Of a stretch of 22,332 nucleotides of DNA, positions 15,961 through 22,332 are shown one piece after another. The notes beneath the pieces were generated by a model that was given only the letters and a program-made list of their open reading frames with translations, ran no database searches and was not told the DNA's origin. Positions within the stretch are counted from its first letter, which is position 1, and the number at the start of each line of letters is the position of its first letter. A program made the position numbers and the translations under genes. Source of the stretch: Betaproteobacteria bacterium (GTDB lineage: Bacteria; Pseudomonadota; Gammaproteobacteria; Burkholderiales; Burkholderiaceae); assembly GCA_009783065.1 (NCBI GenBank), contig WRHV01000014.1, positions 1 to 22,332 on the forward strand, given 5' to 3'.

Positions 15961-17466
15961 ATGATTGCTTTTTGCCTTAGCCCCCTTTTGTCTATCATGC
16001 GCGCTAACCCTTGTTTTTGCCTGTTGGCGCTGTGTTTGTTGGCGCCGTTTCCAGTGTATGCCCAGTTCACAGACATTGATCACTATACCTATAACCAGGA
16101 TGGATCGATGACCAGTACCACCAATCCGCAAGCTGATTATTTTTCACCGGAATATGAAATCCCGGATATGATTTCGGCCCTGGGTCAGGGTGCCGATTTC
16201 TGGAATAAAAGCAAAATCTATACCCAATATACTTACTATGGCCGTGCACGGACTTCAGATAACAAGAAAAATCAAATTCATGTCAATGCCTTGGGTATCG
16301 GTATCGGTTTCACGTCCGGTTATGCGTGGGATACGGTTGGCTTTGATATGCGTCTTAATAGCAATCTGGGACGAGGTAACGGCTGGTCGGAAGTGCTTTT
16401 GCACGATGTAGATAAAGACACCGACCGCAGCAATTTTAATGTCGGTGAAGCGGCCCTAAAGGCAAAACTGGGGCAGCCGGATGCAGGTCTGGAATTTCGG
16501 GGCGGTTATCTGCCTATCCGGATTGGCACACTGGGTACGTTGGGAGGCTTGCATCCTCACTCATACCGTGGTTTTGAAGTCAAGGCCCTGATGGGGGATT
16601 TTTGGCTAGGTTACGGTTGGGCGGATCGTTTTCATAATGAGTGGGATAACAAATATCGCAAGATGACGACGGCCTGGCACCAGAATCGTGGGTCCTTTGC
16701 GGGGAAAGCGCCTGATATTGATCACATACACAGTATTGGCGGTCGTTACAGTTTTGGTCCCGACAAAAAAGCGTTTGTTGATGCCGGCGTTGGTGAAGGC
16801 AAAGGTTATCGTAAAAATGCCCAGTTCACTTCCCATTACCCGCTCAAATTGCAGACAATGGGTGATCTGACTTTCACCACATATGCCCTCTGGGGCAAGT
16901 ATAAAGAAGAAAAGAGCCATATCCGCTATCCCAAAAATGAATACCATTACAGCACCTCTGCGGAACTGAAAACCGGCAACTGGTACTTTTTTGGCGCTTA
17001 TGGACAAACCCATTCGCCTGATTCGGGTGAAATGAATTTTAGGATGACAGCCTGGGCAAATAGTGACAACCGCAACTTCATCCAGACCTGGCTACAATTG
17101 GATGACTTTGTCTGGAATGGACAAAAAGTCATTCAAGCCGGTATCGGCCACGAAATCGGCAAATTAATCGGCCTGCCCGGTTTCAGTTTGAGCGGGCGTT
17201 TCAATTATGGCTGGAACATGCGTGTGCCAGGCCGGGAAGCCAGGGGAAAAGCATGGGAATTTAATGGCGGCATCCAGTACGCAGTACCGGATGGCATGCT
17301 AAAAGGCGTGACATTCGGTATCTATCCGGCGCGCTTAAGAACCCGCGATTTCTACATTGATGGTTACGGCAAGCAAAGTCGGGACGACATCAAGGTTGTC
17401 ATCAGTTATGCCACGACCTTTGATATGAATCAATCCGTGAAAAAAGAAAGCGCTCCTGCCAGATAA
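15961..17466 (+). CDS. OprD/chitoporin-like outer-membrane porin
   Basis: A 501-residue secreted beta-barrel protein resembling the OprD family of substrate-specific porins, which includes chitoporin ChiP. A signal peptide ends near LLAPFPVYA/Q. The mature part alternates amphipathic, aromatic-rich strands (KSKIYTQYTYYGRARTSDN, GFTSGYAWDTVGFDMRLNSN, GFEVKALMGDFWLGYGWADR) and nears its end with PDGMLKGVTFGIYPARLRTR, the typical OprD last-strand region, then VISYATTF and a 14-residue polar tail. The specific substrate cannot be read from sequence. The start at 15961 is tentative: it gives a long 35-residue leader, while the ATG at 15997 gives a textbook 23-residue one; neither has a strong ribosome-binding site. 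It lies 14 bases after the EIIC-EAL gene, so the two are probably one transcript and may serve the same sugar. Confidence 0.85.
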   Translation: MIAFCLSPLLSIMRANPCFCLLALCLLAPFPVYAQFTDIDHYTYNQDGSMTSTTNPQADYFSPEYEIPDMISALGQGADFWNKSKIYTQYTYYGRARTSDNKKNQIHVNALGIGIGFTSGYAWDTVGFDMRLNSNLGRGNGWSEVLLHDVDKDTDRSNFNVGEAALKAKLGQPDAGLEFRGGYLPIRIGTLGTLGGLHPHSYRGFEVKALMGDFWLGYGWADRFHNEWDNKYRKMTTAWHQNRGSFAGKAPDIDHIHSIGGRYSFGPDKKAFVDAGVGEGKGYRKNAQFTSHYPLKLQTMGDLTFTTYALWGKYKEEKSHIRYPKNEYHYSTSAELKTGNWYFFGAYGQTHSPDSGEMNFRMTAWANSDNRNFIQTWLQLDDFVWNGQKVIQAGIGHEIGKLIGLPGFSLSGRFNYGWNMRVPGREARGKAWEFNGGIQYAVPDGMLKGVTFGIYPARLRTRDFYIDGYGKQSRDDIKVVISYATTFDMNQSVKKESAPAR

Positions 17467-17475
17467 AGAGCGCTT
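17440..17475 (-). terminator. Terminator of the HTH gene, overlapping the porin stop
   Basis: Stem AAGCGCTC / GAGCGCTT (17448-17455 and 17468-17475) has a 12-base loop. On the minus strand it is followed by TCTTTTTT (17447-17440), so it is a standard terminator for the leftward HTH gene. On the + strand the tail ATTCG is poor. The porin TAA (17464-17466) lies in the loop, so the terminator is embedded in the end of the porin gene. Confidence 0.7.
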
Positions 17476-17526
17476 ATTCGCTACGCTTGCTGTTGCAGGC
17501 AAGGTTAAATATGGACTAAATTTGGC

Positions 17527-17805
17527 TCACCGGAATGAGAAATATTTATTCTTGGTGTCTCCCATGATGTTGCGCAGTTCCCGGATACTCAGATTTGTCA
17601 TTTCGTGAATCTCCAGAAGCAGTGAGGCACTGACCCGTGTTTTTGCATGCCTGATCTTACTGATAACGCTAGGATTGATTTCCAAAATCCGAGCCAGCTC
17701 GGCATCAGTTTTCAAATTCTGGCGCAAGATAAGCATGTCCAAAAGGGGGTTCGGATCATAGCCCCGGCGAATTCTCTTGGGCCTGGTATTGTATTTTTTC
17801 CTCAT
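17527..17805 (-). CDS. Small HTH (XRE-like) DNA-binding protein
   Basis: A 92-residue basic protein with a central helix-turn-helix: DAELARILEINPSVISKIRHA is the Cro/C1-type fold, followed by SASLLLEIHEMTNLSIRELRNIMGD. Small proteins of this pattern are common in Burkholderiales and are annotated as XRE-family regulators without known targets. The N terminus is rich in Lys and Arg (MRKKYNTRPKRIRRG). I chose the ATG at 17805; a GTG at 17835 would add ten residues. A -10-like TATACT with a small dyad at 17834-17845 lies upstream. It converges on the porin gene, so it may regulate that operon or itself; this is inference from position only. Confidence 0.8.
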   Translation of the reverse strand: MRKKYNTRPKRIRRGYDPNPLLDMLILRQNLKTDAELARILEINPSVISKIRHAKTRVSASLLLEIHEMTNLSIRELRNIMGDTKNKYFSFR

Positions 17806-17833
17806 GATATTTTTTCTCAGATGAGTTTGATAC

Positions 17834-17845
17834 ACTGCCAGTATA
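17834..17845 (-). promoter_or_regulatory. Possible promoter -10 and dyad of the HTH gene
   Basis: On the minus strand TATACT (17840-17845) is five of six to the -10 consensus, but no good -35 is visible. The short dyad ACTG-C-CAGT (17834-17842) overlaps it and could be an autoregulatory operator. Confidence 0.3.
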
Positions 17846-18178
17846 CATGAAATGTTTTTTATGTTGCTAGTCTTGAGGTTGAAAAGAGATGGTCAAATTT
17901 TGGTAAAAAGCACACATTAAAACAGATAGGAAATATCCTGTTTCAAGTAAGATAAGGCCTGAAAATCGGTTTATATGGAAATATGTGTATGAAATAAATC
18001 AGCGCGAGATTCAATTCCAGATGAGCTGATAAAAGACGTCGTTATACGGAATCGATGTTGGCTTTCAGCCGTATATGCCTCTTAAATGACGGCATTTCCC
18101 AGACTCGGAGTCAAAAACATCCATCCCAACCCGGCAGTAGCCGTCAGCGGTATTTTCCTCATACTGTAAAACCTTGTT
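17846..18178. other. Intergenic region between the HTH gene and eptA
   Basis: About 330 AT-rich bases. I see no gene. The one sizeable + strand frame here (18055-18675) mostly overlaps eptA in antisense and has no ribosome-binding site. A small bulged hairpin, AAACAGATA-GGAAA-TATC-C-TGTTT, lies at 17920-17943. No clear terminator follows eptA. Confidence 0.5.
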
Positions 18179-19876
18179 TTATTCGGTTTGAGCCGCTTTT
18201 TCCGTGCATTTGGCCCCTTCCCTGTCGCATTGGGGAAGCGGTTTTAAACGGCATGGGGCAAAAAGATCCAACCTGGAATCGTACAGATGCGTATGGACTT
18301 CCAGCAGGCCCAGTATGGAATGAAACAGATTGTCGTGGCTATAGGTGTTTTTCGCTGCTTCTTTTTGCAGACAAACATAATCCAGATGATCATATTGCAG
18401 CATCTGGTCTGACACCCAAAGAATCATCGGCACTTTCTTTTGCTCTTCAGGCGCAATGGCGTAGGGCATGCCGTGAAGATAAAGATTATTTTCTCCCAAC
18501 GATTCGCCGTGATCTGAAACGTAAAGCACACCAGACTCAAAGTAAGGATATTTTTTCAGGATACGAATGGTTTCGGCAATCACAAAATCGGTATACAGGA
18601 TGGTATTGTCATAAGTATTGCGGATTTCTTCCTGGGTACAGTTTTTCAAATCAGCCGTGTCACAGGTCGGTGTAAATTTCTTAAATGATTCAGGATAGCG
18701 CTGGAAATAAGTTGGCCCATGACTGCCAATCGTATGAAGTACAATGAAAGTATCCTTGGTCACAGTCGCAAGATAATCATCGAGATTGTCGAGCATGACT
18801 TCATCAAAACAACTCTTGCCATCGCAGAATCGGGGATGTTGGGTCGCATCGTAATGAATCGTTTTAACCCGGTCGCAGACGCCCTTGCAGCCATCATCGT
18901 TTTCATGCCACATCATGTCATACCCTGCCATTTTCAGAATATCAAGCAGGTTTTGCGTCATTTTGGCGTCAGAAACATTAAATTCGGTTCGAGGCTGGGA
19001 AGAAAACATGCAGGGAACCGATATGGCGGTGGCGGTGCCGCAGGAATAGACGTGAGAAAAGTTCAGAAGTCTTTCTTTCGCCAAACGCGGGTTCGTTTCA
19101 TTCTGGTAACCGTTAAGTGAAAAATTGGCGGCACGGGCGGTTTCGCCCACAATCAGAATAAATACAGTCGGATAGGGGTCCGCATAGGGGTCTAACCGGG
19201 CTTTTTTATCCAGTATTTCAAACTGGCGTTTGGTCATGGCTTCTTTTTTAAAGTATTTATACACGCCATTTATATAATTGACTGGACTAACAAGCCGGAT
19301 CATTTTGCTATGGTTGCGGCCAAAAGAAGCGTGATCCTTGAAAAAAAACGCGGCAATCAGGCCAATGATGACCACGCAGATGCCGACCGCGAAAAACCGG
19401 TTGCGACACTCTTTTAAAGGCGAGGCGTATTGAATACGGGTCATGGCCAAAAGGAAGGCCGGCAGCACACCCGAAACCAAAAACCAGAAGGCCAGCTTGA
19501 AAGTCACCAGATCAAGGGCTTCACGTGAATTTGTTCCAAATACGTTACGGATCATATCTGAATCAATATATATCCCGTAGTGATACATCCAGTAATTGGC
19601 GACACTCGAAAGCAATATCAGTATGATGACCAGGGGTTTTGTAACGTAAGGAAGCGCAAGGAAATTCAGCAGGAGGTAAATCGCGCTAAAAACCAGAAAC
19701 GGATAACTAAGCGCAAAAGCGGCAGTACTGAAATCATGAATTTCAAGATGGGTGGCAATGTATCGCCAAAGGCTCAGATTGAGGGGAAGACTCAGATAAA
19801 TAGCGCATACCAGAATGACAAAGTTGCTGGATATGCGCCATCGGGGCATACCGAATCCCGGTCGTTGTTTTAACAT
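18179..19876 (-). CDS. eptA: Lipid A phosphoethanolamine transferase, EptA/MCR family
   Basis: An inner-membrane enzyme that moves phosphoethanolamine from phosphatidylethanolamine to lipid A on the periplasmic side; this lowers surface charge and protects against polymyxins and host peptides. The 565-residue length is normal. Five membrane segments occupy residues about 15-180, followed by a periplasmic sulfatase-fold domain. Catalytic and zinc residues are all present at MCR-1 spacing: E245 (VGETARAANF), nucleophile T283 in CGTATAISVPC with the flanking C279-C289 pair, H386 (IGSHGPTYF), D454-H455 (SDHGESLGEN) and H468. Extra paired cysteines (C330/C334, C351/C356, C405/C413) fit the family disulfides. 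The ATG at 19876 has AAGGA only two bases before it; Met10 at 19849 is an alternative. No pmrAB-like pair is adjacent. Confidence 0.95.
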   Translation of the reverse strand: MLKQRPGFGMPRWRISSNFVILVCAIYLSLPLNLSLWRYIATHLEIHDFSTAAFALSYPFLVFSAIYLLLNFLALPYVTKPLVIILILLSSVANYWMYHYGIYIDSDMIRNVFGTNSREALDLVTFKLAFWFLVSGVLPAFLLAMTRIQYASPLKECRNRFFAVGICVVIIGLIAAFFFKDHASFGRNHSKMIRLVSPVNYINGVYKYFKKEAMTKRQFEILDKKARLDPYADPYPTVFILIVGETARAANFSLNGYQNETNPRLAKERLLNFSHVYSCGTATAISVPCMFSSQPRTEFNVSDAKMTQNLLDILKMAGYDMMWHENDDGCKGVCDRVKTIHYDATQHPRFCDGKSCFDEVMLDNLDDYLATVTKDTFIVLHTIGSHGPTYFQRYPESFKKFTPTCDTADLKNCTQEEIRNTYDNTILYTDFVIAETIRILKKYPYFESGVLYVSDHGESLGENNLYLHGMPYAIAPEEQKKVPMILWVSDQMLQYDHLDYVCLQKEAAKNTYSHDNLFHSILGLLEVHTHLYDSRLDLFAPCRLKPLPQCDREGAKCTEKAAQTE

Positions 19877-20266
19877 ATTCCTTCTATCAAATGCGCAAGA
19901 TAACGGATTATCGGCTGGCAGAATGACCGTGACTTCCAGACAGGGAGGGGTATTTTAGTCGATTTTTTTTCTGTTTCAAAAGCAGTTTGGCAGCAATAAT
20001 CATCGGGTTCATTCATCCGAATTTCAATTGTACAGGCATAATGCAAACCGGTTTGGAAATGAACGAAAAAAGAAAAATGGTTACACATTGTTGCCTTATG
20101 CACAAAGCGGGTTTAAACAGCAAATGATGTTAAATAATCGCATGTCGGAAGCGGCTGTTTTCATCTTTGACCTGAAACGTACCATGAATATCAAAGCCAT
20201 CATGACGCTTTCCCGTGTTGGATTCAGTTCTGTTTTTTTCGGAGTAAAAAAGTGGTAAAAAACAAT
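19877..20266. other. Intergenic region between eptA and the chemoreceptor
   Basis: About 390 bases. I find no gene supported by a start signal or family likeness; the 76-codon + strand frame at 20028-20258 has biased, unfamiliar content and no ribosome-binding site. The eptA promoter should lie at the left end, but I could not pick clear boxes, and I do not see a PmrA-type CTTAAT repeat. Confidence 0.5.
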
Positions 20267-20295
20267 AAAAAAGCCGGATTTTAATCCGGCTTTTT
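20267..20295. terminator. Bidirectional terminator after the chemoreceptor gene
   Basis: AAAAAAGCCGGAT (20267-20279) and ATCCGGCTTTTT (20284-20295) form a perfect stem with a TTTA loop. On the minus strand it is followed by a T-run and ends the chemoreceptor transcript 18 bases after its stop; it is symmetric enough to act on the + strand too. Confidence 0.9.
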
Positions 20296-20313
20296 GCATC
20301 AGGTGAAGATCGT

Positions 20314-22032
20314 TTAAAATTCTTCCCAGTTATCGCCATTATCTTTAGATGAAGCTGGTGCAGAGGCAACCACCGCAGGCGCTGCCAAACGCTTGGCCGC
20401 TCCCGCAACCGACTTTCTACCCACAGGAGCCAAAACGGCACGCTTCACCGGCTCCCTGGCTACTGTTGCTGCCGCGCCTGTCTTGAACATCCCAACCACG
20501 TCTACCAGCGTACGCGCCTGATCCTGCAGGCTTTCCGCAGCAGCAGCCGCTTCTTCAACCAATGCCGCATTCTGCTGCGATACCGTGTCCATTTCCGTGA
20601 CCGCCGTATTCACCTGCTCAATGCCTTGTACCTGTTCTTGCGTGGCCATCGTGATTTCATTCATGATGTCATTGACGCGGCGGATGCTTTCCCCTATTTC
20701 CAGCATCGTCGCTGTCGCATTGTTGACCAACTCGGTTCCGGTGCTGACCTTGTTCACCGAATCATCAATGAGGTCTTTGATTTCCCGTGCCGCCGTCGCG
20801 CTCCTCTGAGCAAGACTCCGAACCTCGGTTGCCACAACAGCAAAGCCGCGCCCTTGCTCACCCGCACGTGCCGCTTCAACTGCCGCATTCAGCGCCAGGA
20901 TGTTGGTTTGGAACGCAATGCCATCTATAACGCTAATAATATCCACAATCTTATTGGATGAAGCGGCAATCTCGTTCATGGTATTCACGACCAGCCCGGC
21001 TGCTTCGCCACCTTTGGTGGCGACATCCGCCGCTTGTGAGGCAAGCTGGTTGGCCTGTCTGGCGTTGTCGCCATTCTGGCGGACGGTGGAGGTGAGCTCT
21101 TCCATGCTGGATGCCGTTTCTTCCAGGGAACTGGCCTGTTCCTCGGTTCTGGCCGAGAGATCCTGGTTGCCTGAGGCAATTTGGGCTGAGGCTGTTGCGA
21201 TGGTATCGGCACTTTGGCGTATTTGGGACACCGCGCCGAAGAGCGATTCGTTCATATTTTTCATCGCTTGCATCAACTGGCCGGTTTCATCCTTTGACGT
21301 CACCTCGATTTGGCCTGTCAAATCACCCGACGCCACGATTTCCGCTGCCTTCACCGCCTGGTTTAGCGGACGGGTGATGCCGATTGTCAGCCGCCACGCC
21401 AATAGGAGTCCCACTAATATCCCAACTCCCGATGCAATCAGCATGAGCATCCGGCTAAAAAGATACGTCTCTTTCAGATGCGCCACATCTTTCTCGGTCG
21501 CGGCAATTTGATGATCTCGGAACGCTTCGATTGACTTAACAAAGGCATCCCGCGCGGGAAATAATTCGCCGAAGATGAACTCACGCAACTCCGCAAACGG
21601 TACCACCTTTCCTAAAATTTCACCTTCGGGGCTGATGTTTTTGCGCTTGCCCAGTTCGATCATCTTCCCAAAAAAAACGGTTCGCTTGTCTGTTACCTCT
21701 CTGAGCAAACGCAAATCATCAGCGTCCAGATTCAGCGCCTCAAGCTCTTGTGTTATCTTAATAAGACTTTCGCGATTGGCTGTCCTTTCGTCTATCAATC
21801 GCTTGATCATATCTGGCTCGGTCGCATAAGCCAAACCATAGACGAGTGTGCCCTGGGCGGCCACTGCCCTGGTCATTGCGCGTGCAAGACGCTCCGGCTT
21901 AATCGAATCATCAACCATGCTTGTAATACGCTGGTCTATCACTCGTAACTCATAAATCCCGAATCCCGCCATACCGGCTACCAGGACAATCAGCGCCAAA
22001 AATCCCAACGCAAGACGTGTTCCTATCTTCAT
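20314..22032 (-). CDS. Methyl-accepting chemotaxis protein
   Basis: A 572-residue transmembrane chemoreceptor that would signal through CheW/CheA. Residues 7-29 are TM1, 30-192 a four-helix-bundle-type periplasmic sensor domain, 194-214 TM2, 215-267 HAMP ([19 protein letters not shown]), and about 290-515 the signalling coiled coil. The hairpin tip is at 370-398 ([19 protein letters not shown]) and methylation-type Glu/Gln pairs sit near 297-312. The C terminus ends NWEEF (568-572), the tether motif that docks CheR/CheB. An Ala/Lys-rich linker (515-560) joins it. The start at 22032 is fixed by TAGGAG seven bases upstream; the frame remains open 40 codons further, but without support. No che or flagellar gene is in the window, and the ligand is unknown. 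A decayed paralogue lies at 182-405. Confidence 0.95.
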   Translation of the reverse strand: MKIGTRLALGFLALIVLVAGMAGFGIYELRVIDQRITSMVDDSIKPERLARAMTRAVAAQGTLVYGLAYATEPDMIKRLIDERTANRESLIKITQELEALNLDADDLRLLREVTDKRTVFFGKMIELGKRKNISPEGEILGKVVPFAELREFIFGELFPARDAFVKSIEAFRDHQIAATEKDVAHLKETYLFSRMLMLIASGVGILVGLLLAWRLTIGITRPLNQAVKAAEIVASGDLTGQIEVTSKDETGQLMQAMKNMNESLFGAVSQIRQSADTIATASAQIASGNQDLSARTEEQASSLEETASSMEELTSTVRQNGDNARQANQLASQAADVATKGGEAAGLVVNTMNEIAASSNKIVDIISVIDGIAFQTNILALNAAVEAARAGEQGRGFAVVATEVRSLAQRSATAAREIKDLIDDSVNKVSTGTELVNNATATMLEIGESIRRVNDIMNEITMATQEQVQGIEQVNTAVTEMDTVSQQNAALVEEAAAAAESLQDQARTLVDVVGMFKTGAAATVAREPVKRAVLAPVGRKSVAGAAKRLAAPAVVASAPASSKDNGDNWEEF

Positions 22033-22170
22033 AATCAAACTCCTATTCAGGGAAAACCAGATAAAACAAACGCTTTTAATAAGATCACACTCCATGAGCG
22101 CAAGCCTCTTTTCTCCAAAATGCCTGTGCACATAAAATGTCAATTCCTGCAAAAATATTTCAAAGAGGTG

Positions 22171-22204
22171 AAAAAAAAATCCGGATCAAGATCCGGATTT
22201 TTTT
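22171..22204. terminator. Strong bidirectional terminator upstream of the chemoreceptor
   Basis: A run of A followed by TCCGGAT, a CAAG loop, then ATCCGGA followed by eight T (22197-22204 region) forms a nearly perfect stem of 13-14 bp. It is symmetric and works on either strand. It insulates the chemoreceptor gene from whatever lies to the right. Its right T-run merges with the first unit of the 12-bp tandem repeat. Confidence 0.9.
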
Positions 22205-22304
22205 CACCGGTCTTTTCACCGGTCTTTTCACCGGTCTTTTCACCGGTCTTTTCACCGGTCTTTTCACCGGTCTTTTCACCGGTCTTTTCACCGGTCTTTT
22301 CACC
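22201..22304. repeat. 12-bp tandem repeat, 8 full copies plus 8 bases
   Basis: TTTTCACCGGTC is repeated eight times without a single mismatch (22201-22296), then TTTTCACC. Each unit contains the palindrome ACCGGT, so neighbouring units can fold as ACCGGT-N6-ACCGGT, giving up to four serial 6-bp hairpins. Read on the minus strand the unit encodes Gly-Glu-Lys-Thr, and on the + strand Phe-Ser-Pro-Val, but neither frame has a credible gene start within the window. There are no spacers, so it is not a CRISPR array. Perfect identity suggests recent expansion. Confidence 0.97.
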
Positions 22305-22332
22305 CCGATGAAATTGCATCCTGCCCAACCAT

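Noticed and set aside
18055..18675. 206-codon + strand frame
   Set aside because: Most of it is antisense to the conserved eptA 3' end; it lacks a start signal and looks like a shadow frame.
20028..20258. 76-codon + strand frame between eptA and the chemoreceptor
   Set aside because: No ribosome-binding site, low-complexity basic start and no recognisable domain; left as intergenic.
22201..22304. CRISPR array
   Set aside because: The 12-bp units are directly contiguous with no spacers and no cas genes are present; this is a simple tandem repeat.

Overview
The window looks like chromosomal DNA of a Gram-negative, gut-type betaproteobacterium. My best guess is Oxalobacter or another Oxalobacteraceae member. 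This is an inference from protein flavour (betaproteobacterial Tex, a 572-aa chemoreceptor ending in NWEEF, an OprD-family porin, a small HTH protein of a type common in Burkholderiales) and moderate GC content; no rRNA or housekeeping marker is present to prove it. I saw no rRNA, tRNA, CRISPR array, insertion sequence, prophage or integrase.

Left part (1-5000): the last 44 codons of an unrecognised + strand gene and its terminator, then a decayed chemoreceptor fragment with two internal deletions. The iron-storage/DNA-protection gene dps follows behind a candidate OxyR half-site and shares a bidirectional terminator with a large convergent SWIM-SNF2 helicase gene.

Middle (5000-12450): tex (+) converges on an AI-2E/PerM-type permease gene (-). 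A 61-residue charged protein follows (+). Next is meso-diaminopimelate dehydrogenase (-), with a recognisable promoter and a perfect 16-bp palindrome just downstream of it. Then come an NSS-family sodium-coupled transporter (+) and an ApbE-type flavin transferase without a secretion signal (-).

Accessory part (12450-17840): an orphan ArsD-like protein lacks the N-terminal cysteine triad but keeps a C-terminal Cys-Cys. It is followed by an apparent two-gene operon. The first gene is a fusion of a chitobiose/cellobiose-type PTS EIIC permease to an EAL c-di-GMP phosphodiesterase with all expected catalytic residues. Fourteen bases later comes an OprD/chitoporin-like outer-membrane porin gene. 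Together they suggest a sugar-entry pore coupled to an inner-membrane sugar-responsive c-di-GMP hydrolase, which is the most interesting system here. A small HTH regulator gene converges on the porin gene and uses a terminator that overlaps the porin stop codon.

Right part (17840-22332): an EptA/MCR-family lipid A phosphoethanolamine transferase (-) and an intact chemoreceptor (-), which is the paralogue of the decayed fragment at the left end. Upstream of the chemoreceptor are a strong bidirectional terminator and 8.7 perfect copies of a 12-bp repeat whose units can pair into serial hairpins.
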